Shown here: piece by piece, positions 7,860 to 14,513 of the stretch
How positions within the stretch are numbered: the stretch's first letter is position 1
Layout: each line of letters starts with the position of its first letter
Assembly (NCBI GenBank): GCA_902472555.1
Contig: CABROF010000065.1
Span: forward strand, 1-14,513
DNA length: 14,513 bases
From: UMGS1851 sp900555605
GTDB taxonomy: Bacteria > Bacillota > Clostridia > UBA1212 > UBA1255
Direction: 5' to 3'
Made by a program: the position numbers and the translations under genes
Notes under the pieces: generated by a model
The model's database searches: none
What the model was told of the DNA's origin: nothing
The model's input: only the letters and a program-made list of their open reading frames with translations

Positions 7860-8662
7860 ATTGTTTTCTCCTTTCCCTCTTGAAAAAAAGTACCTTTGCA
7901 TTCAAAAAATACAATTTGATCCCAGCCCGTTCCCCGGACGGAAAACTCGTTTTTATCATAAGCGGAATCAATCCGAAGCGCGCGTGCCGCCTCAGGCTGT
8001 TCCAGAAAAGCCTCTAATCCGATTTCATGATCATACTTGATATCAATTTCCCGGATTGGCTGCCTCTTCAGCAATTCCAGCGGCAGTACATCGCAGATCC
8101 ACTCCACATACCGGGCATTATTTACATGGCGGTTATAATCAAAATCGCTGTATACCGGCTGCCGCAAAGCGGTATGCGCCGGTACAAAGTCAAACTTCGT
8201 TCCCTTAGGCATAACTTGCGGCGGCGTAACGCCGGAGGTATCCACCGGAATATATACGCCGTAATCCTGAGGCTTTGCCAAGGCGCGTCTGCGGGTATCG
8301 AACAGAACCCAATTTGAGACAGCGCTGCCGATCAGGCGGTCATCTGCTCCATGCAAGGTAAAATACCGTGTGAATACCACCCGCAATTTATTGTCCGGCC
8401 ACGTGCAAACCCACACCTTTTCTCCCACCGTCGGATACGACTCCATAACAAAACGCATCCGGGTCAGCACGTAGCACAGTCCAAATCGTTCCATTAATTC
8501 CTCATGCCCCACATGAAAATGTACGCACTGCGCGTTTGCAACCTCCTGTACATGGGAAAATACGGATGATACCTTCAGCCGGTTATTCAAGTCCACGTCA
8601 TGTGCGACCAATTCAATCTGTTCACAGTACCGCCCGTCGGGCAGCTGTCCTGTTCTTTCCAT
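7856..8662 (-). CDS. acyl-ACP thioesterase (FatA/FatB-type, two hotdog domains)
   Basis: 268-residue cytoplasmic enzyme that hydrolyses acyl-acyl carrier protein to free fatty acid. The family (Acyl-ACP_TE) has tandem hotdog folds. The N-terminal domain shows E....DVD.NNRLKVSSVFSHVQEVA and a WVCTWP strand. The C-terminal domain has DFDYNRHVNNARYVEW (173-188), matching the active-site N.HVNN..Y..W signature, then EIDIKYDHE. The length matches bacterial members. I chose the ATG at 8662 because the GAAAGG site (8680-8675) would touch an ATG at 8674 directly, leaving no spacing; the 8662 spacing of 12 is somewhat long. It follows the acyl-CoA synthetase by 26 bases and overlaps the hydrolase by 4, so it is within one operon. 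Chain-length preference cannot be read by eye. Confidence 0.9.
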   Translation of the reverse strand: MERTGQLPDGRYCEQIELVAHDVDLNNRLKVSSVFSHVQEVANAQCVHFHVGHEELMERFGLCYVLTRMRFVMESYPTVGEKVWVCTWPDNKLRVVFTRYFTLHGADDRLIGSAVSNWVLFDTRRRALAKPQDYGVYIPVDTSGVTPPQVMPKGTKFDFVPAHTALRQPVYSDFDYNRHVNNARYVEWICDVLPLELLKRQPIREIDIKYDHEIGLEAFLEQPEAARALRIDSAYDKNEFSVRGTGWDQIVFFECKGTFFQEGKEKTI

Positions 8663-8688
8663 TGCCGCAATCATCCTTTCAAAACAAT

Positions 8689-10389
8689 TTACGCAGTTTC
8701 AATGCCTGCCGCCTCATGAAGATTCAGATGTACGACAGCCTGTTCCCGCATTTTATACTTCTGGATTTTGCCGCTGGCCGTCATGGGAAACGCATCCATA
8801 AACCAAATGTACTTGGGCATTTTATGTCTGGAGAGATGACTGCGGATGTACTCTTTAAGCGCGTCTTCGGATACGGTCTCGCCTTCTTTCAGAATGACAC
8901 AGGCACAGACCTCCTCTCCGTAATTTTTGTCCGGCACGCCGATAACCTGAACATCCCGAACCTGCGGATGCGTGTATAGGAATTCCTCCAGCTCCTTCGG
9001 ATAGATATTCTCGCCGCCCCGGATGATCATATCCTTAATCCGGCCGGTAATATGGAAATATCCCTCTTCATCTATTACCGCCAGATCCCCCGAATGGAGC
9101 CAGCCATCTCCGTCAATGGCCTGTGCCGTAGCCTCCGGCATTTTATAATATCCCTTCATCACGGAATATCCGCGCACCACAACCTCGCCCGGCGTGTTCG
9201 GCGGAAGATCCTCATAGGTTTCCGGGTCCACCACCTTTACTTCAACGAACGGCATTTTACGCCCAACCGTAGCCACGCGCTTTTCAATGCTGTCGCTGAT
9301 ATTTGTCATGGTGCATACCGGAGATACCTCTGTCAAGCCGTAGGGAATTGTAATCTCCCGCATATTCATGGCATTAACCACCTTTTCCATGACCTTTACA
9401 GGGCATGGAGAGCCGGACATAATGCCGGTGCGCAGAGAGGAAAAATCATATTTTTCAAAGTCCGGATGCTCCAGCATCGCAATATACATCGTGGGCACGC
9501 CGTAAACAGCCGTACAGTGCTCCTCCTGCACGGTTGTCATTACCCGCACCGGATGGTAGCGCTCTACAGGTACGATGGTAGAGCCATGCGTAATACAAGC
9601 CATAATCCCCAGCACACAGCCGAAGCAGTGAAAAAACGGCACCGGAAGGCAGACCCGGTCCACATAGGATAGATTCTGATTGTCGCCGATGCATTTTCCG
9701 TTATTTAAAATATTATAATGGGTAAGCATAACGCCCTTGGGAAAGCCCGTGGTACCTGACGTATACTGCATATTTACCACATCAAAGCAGCTGACCGCGC
9801 GCTTTGCCTCCTCGAAGGCATCCTCTGAAACGGATTCTCCTAAAGCGCTTAACGCCGACCAGTGCAGCATGCCCGCCGGGGTATCCTCTTCTTTATCAAT
9901 ATAAATGACACGCTTCAGGTATGGCAGATTTGACGACTGCAGTGCGCCCGGCTTGCTGTCCTTCAGCTCAGGACATAATTCATTGATAATATCTACATAA
10001 CAGGTATCCTTCAGGCCGTGCATCATCACCAGCGTATCCGTATCCGACTGTTTCAGCAGATATTCCGCTTCAAACACTTTATAATTGGTATTAACCGTTA
10101 CCAGCGTTGCGCCGATTTTAGCCGAGGCAAACATGGTAAGTATCCATTCCGGATAATTTGTCGCCCAGATCGCCACATGAGAGCCTTTTTTTACGCCCAG
10201 CGCCATCATCCCCTTTGCGATTCTGTCGCACTCCCGGTTGAAAGCGGCATAGCTCATACGAAACGGACGATCGTTGTAAACGACGCAATCAACGTCAGGA
10301 TAGACAGAAGCCACTTTTTCCAGCAAATCTCCCAAGGTCATTTCGATCAATGAATGCTCCGCTTCGCCAAAAATCTTGTACGTTTCCAT
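8689..10389 (-). CDS. acyl-CoA synthetase (AMP-binding, ANL superfamily)
   Basis: 566-residue ligase that activates a carboxylic acid with ATP to an acyl-adenylate and then transfers it to CoA. All core motifs are present: P-loop YTSGTTGFPKG (209-219), PYGLTE (349-354), SGDLA (433-437), GRIKDMIIRGGENIYP (449-464) and the catalytic lysine in ASGKIQK (Lys541). There is no carrier or extra domain, so it is a stand-alone ligase. The overall pattern fits fatty-acyl or medium-/branched-chain acyl-CoA synthetases, more than acetyl-CoA synthetase; the exact acid is unknown. The ATG at 10389 is preceded by GAGAGGTAAGGA. It is the first gene after a T-box leader with a leucine specifier, and precedes an acyl-ACP thioesterase. 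An acid made by the thioesterase or taken from outside could thus be turned into acyl-CoA. Confidence 0.92.
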   Translation of the reverse strand: METYKIFGEAEHSLIEMTLGDLLEKVASVYPDVDCVVYNDRPFRMSYAAFNRECDRIAKGMMALGVKKGSHVAIWATNYPEWILTMFASAKIGATLVTVNTNYKVFEAEYLLKQSDTDTLVMMHGLKDTCYVDIINELCPELKDSKPGALQSSNLPYLKRVIYIDKEEDTPAGMLHWSALSALGESVSEDAFEEAKRAVSCFDVVNMQYTSGTTGFPKGVMLTHYNILNNGKCIGDNQNLSYVDRVCLPVPFFHCFGCVLGIMACITHGSTIVPVERYHPVRVMTTVQEEHCTAVYGVPTMYIAMLEHPDFEKYDFSSLRTGIMSGSPCPVKVMEKVVNAMNMREITIPYGLTEVSPVCTMTNISDSIEKRVATVGRKMPFVEVKVVDPETYEDLPPNTPGEVVVRGYSVMKGYYKMPEATAQAIDGDGWLHSGDLAVIDEEGYFHITGRIKDMIIRGGENIYPKELEEFLYTHPQVRDVQVIGVPDKNYGEEVCACVILKEGETVSEDALKEYIRSHLSRHKMPKYIWFMDAFPMTASGKIQKYKMREQAVVHLNLHEAAGIETA

Positions 10390-10423
10390 TTCCTTACCTC
10401 TCTTAATTATAATAAAATATAAT

Positions 10424-10461
10424 AAAAAAATCCTCGTCTCTGTATAAATAGAGACGAAGAT
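10424..10461 (-). terminator. regulated terminator of the T-box leader
   Basis: ATCTTCGTCTCT (10461-10450) pairs with AGAGACGAGGAT (10441-10430) over 12 positions with one G-U pair and an 8-base loop. It is followed by seven T residues. It lies just after the T-box motif and about 35 bases before the start codon of the acyl-CoA synthetase, as expected for tRNA-dependent attenuation. Confidence 0.93.
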
Positions 10462-10757
10462 CCAATTTACTCCGCGGTACCACTCTAATTAGCCGACTCC
10501 GGTCAAACACCCCTTTTATCCGCTCTCTCAAAGCGCGGTTAACGCCCGCCCAACGCCTGAAACTAATTGGAGGGCTTCCCCCCTGTTCATCCTCAGGTGC
10601 TCCGAAACGAGTTCGCCTGTCAGTCCGCTGTTCTGTCCCACCATCCCAGAACTCTCTGAAAGCCTCCGATAGGTTACTACTTTTCATCTGCGCATTTCAC
10701 AATGATTCCCTTGTTCTCCGCGCTCCGCGTCCCCGCTGTGGGATGCCGAAGGCGAAT
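10424..10757 (-). promoter_or_regulatory. T-box leader riboswitch, leucine specifier CUC
   Basis: The leader senses uncharged tRNA and prevents termination when it binds. On the - strand the T-box motif AGAGTGGTACCGCGG is at 10486-10472, followed by the terminator. Stem I can be folded by eye. GAAA (10685-10682) pairs with TTTC (10607-10604). The specifier loop has AGTAGTAA on one side and CGAACTCG on the other. CCTATCGG (10673-10666) pairs with CTGACAGG (10623-10616) with one mismatch. Above it are the AGAGAG bulge and a TTCTG/CAGAA hairpin with loop GGATGGTGGGA. The codon after GAA and before the purine G is CTC (10611-10609), so tRNA-Leu(GAG). UGGU (10482-10479) pairs with ACCA, fitting the A73 discriminator of tRNA-Leu. 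Class is certain; leucine is likely. Confidence 0.95.
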
Positions 10758-10763
10758 GTTAAG

Positions 10764-10792
10764 ATTATAGATGGAAAGCCTGCGCTTGTCAA
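10764..10792 (-). promoter_or_regulatory. perfect-consensus sigma-A promoter for the T-box operon
   Basis: TTGACA (10792-10787) and TATAAT (10769-10764) with a 17-bp spacer on the - strand, both exact consensus. Transcription should start near 10757. Such a strong promoter fits control by attenuation instead of initiation. It lies only about 40 bases after the folA stop codon, so the operon is separate from thrS-thyA-folA, although I see no terminator between them. Confidence 0.92.
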
Positions 10793-10834
10793 GACGAAAT
10801 TTTCCGGCGCGGCGCAGCATTCCGTACAGAGCAC

Positions 10835-11353
10835 TTATACACGCTCGTATTCGGTAAAATAATATTTCAGCGGTGCATCCGCGCAGCCGATCCGATCCTC
10901 CGGCATGCTGTACTGCGGTGCGCTTACAAACGTCAGCTTCCACGCCGGATCCGCGTCCAAATCCGGAATCGAAACATCCTTCTCATAGGTCCAGTCAAAT
11001 TTTGTGACATAGGCCTTCTGACAGTGGGGCAGAAGCTGCCGGTAGACGCTGGCCCCACCCAGCACATAGATCTCTTCGCTGCGGAACTGTTTCAGGATTT
11101 CAAACAGTTCCGCTAAAGAATGCGCCACTGTCGCCCCCTCCGGCCCGTACGCGGGATCCGGACAGAGTACAATATTGGTACGGTTCTTCAGCACGCGGCC
11201 CCCTGGAAAGGTCGCCAGCGTATTAGAACCGAGCACCACCACCTTTCCGGTGGTTAAGCCTGCCAGGTTCTGCAGATCTCCTCGGATCCGCGCCAGCAGA
11301 TCCCCCCGGTATCCGATTCCCCATTCCTGATCTACTGCTACAATTAGATTCAT
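10835..11353 (-). CDS. folA: dihydrofolate reductase
   Basis: 172-residue enzyme that reduces dihydrofolate to tetrahydrofolate, recycling the product of thymidylate synthase encoded just upstream. The N-terminus MNLIVAVDQEWGIGYRGDLL and the acid Asp26 (E. coli Asp27) are typical; LGSNT, FPGGRVLKNRTNIVL and YVLGGASVYRQLL (about 95-107) complete the fold. GGAGG lies 5 bases before the ATG. By eye alignment some usually conserved positions differ: IRGD replaces the common IPxD, the GRxT arginine (E. coli Arg44, contacting the NADPH 2'-phosphate) is Ser43, and the residue matching Ser64 is Pro. The gene follows thyA by 39 bases and is probably co-transcribed with it. Confidence 0.92.
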   Translation of the reverse strand: MNLIVAVDQEWGIGYRGDLLARIRGDLQNLAGLTTGKVVVLGSNTLATFPGGRVLKNRTNIVLCPDPAYGPEGATVAHSLAELFEILKQFRSEEIYVLGGASVYRQLLPHCQKAYVTKFDWTYEKDVSIPDLDADPAWKLTFVSAPQYSMPEDRIGCADAPLKYYFTEYERV

Positions 11354-11392
11354 GCCTGCCTCCGCTCCTGTCCGCCCATTTTCAGATTCCCG

Positions 11393-12223
11393 TCAGATCG
11401 CAACCGGAAACTTTCCGATTTTTTCGCCATGCACATAATTTTCAACCGTAAAGCTCTCCGGCGTAAAGTCATAAAAATCCGTAATACTCGGATCCAACGT
11501 AACCCGGGGCGCCGGATGGACTTCACGCGCAAGCAGGGATTCCACAATGGGAATATGCCGATCGTAGATATGCGCATCTGCAATTACATGCACCAGCTCC
11601 CCGGGCTTTAGGCCCGAAACCTGGGCAAACATCATCAGCAGCGCCGCATATTGCGCGACATTGAAGGCATTGGCCGTCAGCATGTCCTGGGAACGTTGGT
11701 TCAGAATCCCGCAAAGGCGTCCGTCCGTAACATTAAACGTCATGCTGTAGGCACACGGATAAAGCGCCATCTCATGCAGGTCCTGAAAATTATAAAGATT
11801 GGTCATGATCCGCCTGCTGTACGGATTGTGCTTGAGATCGTAAAGCACACGGTCTACCATATCGAATGCGCCTTCTTTATACTGATGCTTGATGCCGAGC
11901 TGGTATCCATAGGCCTTTCCGATGGAACCGTTTTCATCTGCCCAGCTGTCCCAGATATGGCTGTTTAAATCATGAACATTATTTGATTTTTTCTGCCAGA
12001 TCCACAAGATTTCATCCACTGCCACAGACAGCTTGATGGGACGGAGCGTAATCAGCGGAAATTCCTCATCCAGCTGATAGCGGTTCACCACGCCGAATTT
12101 TTTGATGGTATACGCAGGCGTACCGTCTTCCCACTTGGCCCGGACGCCCTCGTCCTTCACATAGGTACCGTTCTGTAAAATATCCCTGCAGGTATGAATA
12201 AACGCAATATCTGCCGAACTCAT
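11393..12223 (-). CDS. thyA: thymidylate synthase
   Basis: 276-residue enzyme that methylates dUMP to dTMP with methylene-tetrahydrofolate, giving dihydrofolate. The catalytic cysteine is Cys157 in ALYPCAYSMTF. The phosphate-binding arginines are in PYSRRIM (137-138), and QRSQDMLTANAFNVAQYA (176-193) supplies the conserved Arg, Asp and Asn188 that bind dUMP. HIYDRH (218-223) holds the His/Tyr pair near the sugar. Where E. coli has PCH after the catalytic cysteine, this protein has PCAYS, as in many clostridial ThyA proteins I know. The start at 12223 has a weak GGACGGG upstream. It lies 42 bases after thrS and 39 before folA, giving a dTMP-cycle pair in one transcript. Confidence 0.95.
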   Translation of the reverse strand: MSSADIAFIHTCRDILQNGTYVKDEGVRAKWEDGTPAYTIKKFGVVNRYQLDEEFPLITLRPIKLSVAVDEILWIWQKKSNNVHDLNSHIWDSWADENGSIGKAYGYQLGIKHQYKEGAFDMVDRVLYDLKHNPYSRRIMTNLYNFQDLHEMALYPCAYSMTFNVTDGRLCGILNQRSQDMLTANAFNVAQYAALLMMFAQVSGLKPGELVHVIADAHIYDRHIPIVESLLAREVHPAPRVTLDPSITDFYDFTPESFTVENYVHGEKIGKFPVAI

Positions 12224-12265
12224 GCATTTCCCGTCCTTTCCGCAGCCGTTCCCTGCTCCGCGGTT

Positions 12266-14209
12266 TTATCTGATTTTATTTTCCACTTCCGCCTTCAGCT
12301 TTGCAGCAAAGTCATCAAAAGGCATGCTTTCCGACGTGCCTTCCTTTCTGGAGCGCACATTGACCATGCCCTCCTCCATTTCACGGTCCCCGGCCACCAG
12401 CATATAAGGCACCTTCTCCATCTGTGCCTCGCGGATGCGGTAGCCGATTTTTTCATTGCGGTCGTCCAGCACGGCCCGGAAGCCCATAGCCTTTAATTTT
12501 CTGCAAAGCTCCGCACAATAGTCCGCCTGTTTCTCAATAATCGGCATGACCTTTACCTGCACCGGCGCAAGCCAAGCCGGAAAAGCGCCGGCGTATTTCT
12601 CAATCAGCAGCGCCAAGGTCCGCTCATAGCAGCCGATTGAAGTTCTGTGGATGATATAGGGATTCTTTTTGCTTCCATCGCGATCCACATAAGTCATATC
12701 GAATTTAGAAGCCAGCTGAAAGTCGATCTGAATCGTAATCAGCGTATCCTCTTTGCCGTGTACATTCCGGATCTGGATGTCAAGCTTCGGCCCGTAAAAT
12801 GCCGCTTCCCCCTCAGCCTCCGTATACACAAGCCCCATATGATCCAGAATCTGCTTCATAGTGGACTGCGCTGCGTTCCATTCTTCATCGCTGCCGATAT
12901 ATTTCTCACGGTCATTCGGATCCCATTTGGAAAAGCGGTAAGAAACATCCTCATCCAGTCCCAATGTGGAAAGCATATAGTTTGCCAGATCCAGGCAGCC
13001 GCGGAATTCCTCCTCCAGCTGCTCAGGCGTACACATCAGGTGCCCTTCGGAGATGGTAAACTGCCGCACACGGATCAAGCCGTGCATTTCACCGGAGGAC
13101 TCATTGCGGAACAAGGTGGAGGTCTCGCCGTAGCGCAGCGGCAGATCGCGGTAGCTTCTCGTTCTGGTTAAATACGCCTGAAACTGAAAGGGACATGTCA
13201 TCGGACGCAGCGCCATGACCTCCTCTTCCTCTGCCTTTTCAGGATCGCCTAAAATGAACATGCCTTCCCGGTAATGATACCAATGCCCGGATATCTTATA
13301 GAGGTCTGATTTGGCCATATACGGCGTTTTGGTGAGCAGATACCCTCTGCGTTCCTCTTCATCCTCCACAAAGCGCTGAAGAATCTGCATCATTTTTGCC
13401 CCCTTGGGCAGCATGATGGGCAGCCCTTGGCCGATATAGTCCGTTGTCGTAAAGATCTCCAGCTCTCTGCCTAACTTATTATGATCCCGCCGCTTTGCCT
13501 CTTCAAGACGCTCTAAATGCTCTGCCAAAAGCTTCTTGTCCGGATAGCTTGTACCGTAAATCCGCTGCAGCATTTTATTTTTTTCATTTCCGCGCCAGTA
13601 TGCGCCCGCTGTCTGAATCAGCTTAAACGCCTTCACTCTGCCGGTGTTATCCAGGTGCGGTCCTGCGCATAGATCCACGAATTCACCCTGTCGGTAAAAT
13701 GTAATCCGTGCATCTTCGGGCAAATCTCTGATCAGCTCCATTTTATACGGTTCTTTCCGTTCCTCCATCAGCTTCAGTGCCTCCGGCCGGCTCAGCTCGA
13801 ATTTTTCAATCGGCAGCTTCTCTTTGATAATCTTTTTCATTTCCTCTTCGATCTGCGCAATCACTTCTGCCGTAAAGGTTCCCTCTATATCAAAGTCATA
13901 ATAAAACCCGCTGTCAATTGCCGGCCCGATGGCCAGCTTTGCCTCCGGCATCAAGCGCTTCACTGCCTGCGCCATAATATGAGAGGTGGTATGACGGTAA
14001 ACGTGCTGCCCCGCCTCACTGTCAAAGGTCAGGATATTCAGCCGTGCGCTTTGTGTGACAGGCGTTGTCAGTTCAACCACCTCCCCGTCAAGTTCACCGG
14101 CAGCGGCAGCCCGTGCTAAACCCTGGCTGATCTGCTCCGCGATTTCCAAAACGGTGGCGCCTTCCGCAGCCTCAATCACCGATCCGTCCTTCAAAGTAAT
14201 CTTCACCAT
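12266..14209 (-). CDS. thrS: threonyl-tRNA synthetase
   Basis: 647-residue class II synthetase that charges tRNA-Thr; E. coli ThrS is 642. Domains in order: TGS (1-62), editing domain with HTTSH (His73, His77) and DLCAGPH (Cys181, His185), catalytic core, and anticodon-binding domain from about residue 545. The zinc ligands that select threonine are kept: Cys339 in MTCPFQF, His390 in SEGHLMC and His521 in IIHRTSIG. Motif 2 is FRNESSGEMHGLIRVRQF. PFQF replaces the common PGH after the zinc cysteine, as in a clade of clostridial ThrS. The ATG at 14209 follows AGAGAGGTAGG. It leads the thrS-thyA-folA cluster from its own promoter, and no T-box precedes it. Confidence 0.97.
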   Translation of the reverse strand: MVKITLKDGSVIEAAEGATVLEIAEQISQGLARAAAAGELDGEVVELTTPVTQSARLNILTFDSEAGQHVYRHTTSHIMAQAVKRLMPEAKLAIGPAIDSGFYYDFDIEGTFTAEVIAQIEEEMKKIIKEKLPIEKFELSRPEALKLMEERKEPYKMELIRDLPEDARITFYRQGEFVDLCAGPHLDNTGRVKAFKLIQTAGAYWRGNEKNKMLQRIYGTSYPDKKLLAEHLERLEEAKRRDHNKLGRELEIFTTTDYIGQGLPIMLPKGAKMMQILQRFVEDEEERRGYLLTKTPYMAKSDLYKISGHWYHYREGMFILGDPEKAEEEEVMALRPMTCPFQFQAYLTRTRSYRDLPLRYGETSTLFRNESSGEMHGLIRVRQFTISEGHLMCTPEQLEEEFRGCLDLANYMLSTLGLDEDVSYRFSKWDPNDREKYIGSDEEWNAAQSTMKQILDHMGLVYTEAEGEAAFYGPKLDIQIRNVHGKEDTLITIQIDFQLASKFDMTYVDRDGSKKNPYIIHRTSIGCYERTLALLIEKYAGAFPAWLAPVQVKVMPIIEKQADYCAELCRKLKAMGFRAVLDDRNEKIGYRIREAQMEKVPYMLVAGDREMEEGMVNVRSRKEGTSESMPFDDFAAKLKAEVENKIR

Positions 14210-14249
14210 ACAAACCTACCTCTCTTTTTATAATGCTGTCGTGCGTTCT

Positions 14250-14288
14250 CCGTACAGACGCTTCACGCCTCTGCTGCCGCCTGTACGG
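14250..14288 (-). promoter_or_regulatory. hairpin in the thrS 5' leader
   Basis: On the - strand CCGTACAG (14288-14281) and CTGTACGG (14257-14250) form a perfect 8-bp inverted repeat with a 23-base loop, about 40 bases before the thrS start codon. There is no T run after it and none of the conserved T-box elements. Its position in the leader suggests possible translational or stability control of thrS, but function is not shown by the sequence. Confidence 0.5.
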
Positions 14289-14297
14289 ATCCGATTA

Positions 14298-14326
14298 ATC
14301 ATACGCTGATTAAGATGAAAAATCAA
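14298..14326 (-). promoter_or_regulatory. sigma-A type promoter for thrS-thyA-folA
   Basis: TTGATT (14326-14321) and TATGAT (14303-14298) with a 17-bp spacer on the - strand. Transcription should start near 14291, just before the leader hairpin. The -35 box overlaps the stop codon of the upstream metallophosphoesterase gene. Confidence 0.7.
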
Positions 14327-14513
14327 GCCGGAACCACGTCGAATATGCGCACCGTGCCGAATGCGCCGACATCCGTTACATACTGCTTTCTGCCTCTATT
14401 TTTCAGCAGCGGACATACGCCGTAAGTCAGATAATCCTCATGATTAAAATGTACATGTCCCGCGGCCGCTCCGATCAGAGGCGTATCCGCTTTTCTCAGA
14501 AGCCGGCACATCC
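14323..14513 (-). CDS. metallophosphoesterase-like protein, C-terminal fragment
   Basis: Partial gene that enters from the right edge; the last 63 codons plus stop are present. The visible sequence includes GHVHFNHEDYL, resembling the GH(T/V)H metal-binding motif near the C-terminus of calcineurin-like metallophosphoesterases. It then has a QYVTDVGAFGTVRIFDV stretch, like the closing strands of that fold, where the result is usually written as 'vtgGa.G..R'. The N-terminal metal motifs lie outside the window, so the family is likely but the substrate is unknown. Its stop codon overlaps the thrS promoter. Confidence 0.6.
   Translation of the reverse strand, partial: MCRLLRKADTPLIGAAAGHVHFNHEDYLTYGVCPLLKNRGRKQYVTDVGAFGTVRIFDVVPA

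Noticed and set aside
10608..10613. AAC (Asn), ACT (Thr) or TCG (Ser) as the T-box specifier
   Set aside because: Shifting the frame puts a pyrimidine after the codon, where a purine is expected to face U33 of the tRNA. The Asn and Ser tRNAs also usually carry a G discriminator, which would call for UGGC and not the UGGU present. CTC satisfies both tests.
10403..10943. Short reading frames on the - strand in the T-box leader and folA tail
   Set aside because: The region folds as a T-box with promoter and terminator; these frames lack ribosome sites and family resemblance.
12647..13171. 174-residue + strand frame opposite thrS
   Set aside because: It is antisense to conserved thrS catalytic motifs and shows no family features.
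14210..14297. T-box before thrS
   Set aside because: The leader is too short and lacks the T-box motif and terminator.
1..14513. CRISPR array, insertion sequence, prophage, tRNA or rRNA genes
   Set aside because: No regularly spaced repeats, transposase motifs, cloverleaf sequences or rRNA signatures were seen in reading the window.

Overview
The window looks like chromosomal core sequence from an anaerobic member of the Clostridia (Firmicutes). It has moderate GC, strong sigma-A type promoters (hexamers 17 bp apart), Shine-Dalgarno sites, a T-box leader RNA, and Clostridia-like ThrS, ThyA and DHFR sequences. I see no CRISPR array, tRNA, rRNA, insertion sequence or phage gene. The genus cannot be named from the sequence alone.

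Left part (1-2115, + strand): the C-terminal end of a dTDP-glucose 4,6-dehydratase (rfbB/rmlB), then a promoter and two genes. The first encodes an unrecognised two-helix membrane protein. The second encodes an exported LytR-CpsA-Psr (LCP) family protein. The setting is envelope polysaccharide synthesis. Convergent to it is a large GH38 alpha-mannosidase gene on the - strand (2175-4676). Divergent from that is a uracil permease gene (uraA type, 4899-6251). The two divergent promoters sit inside a perfect 9-bp inverted repeat that contains both -35 boxes. After a clear terminator comes a histidine-phosphatase gene (6358-6999).

Right part (7020-14513, all - strand): read in the direction of transcription, there is the 3' end of a metallophosphoesterase gene, then thrS-thyA-folA behind a promoter and a hairpin leader, then a separate operon. 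That operon has a perfect-consensus promoter and a full T-box leader, followed by an acyl-CoA synthetase, an acyl-ACP thioesterase and a PhnP-like metallo-beta-lactamase-fold hydrolase. The last two genes overlap by 4 bp (ATGA).

The most notable observation is this T-box. I can fold Stem I by eye and read the specifier as CUC (leucine). The UGGU of the antiterminator agrees with the A73 discriminator of tRNA-Leu. A leucine-sensing riboswitch in front of fatty-acyl activation and hydrolysis genes, rather than leuS or leu/ilv genes, suggests that acyl metabolism here is tied to leucine supply. One route would be activation of isovalerate for leucine synthesis by reductive carboxylation. thrS in the same window has no T-box and instead carries a simple hairpin leader.
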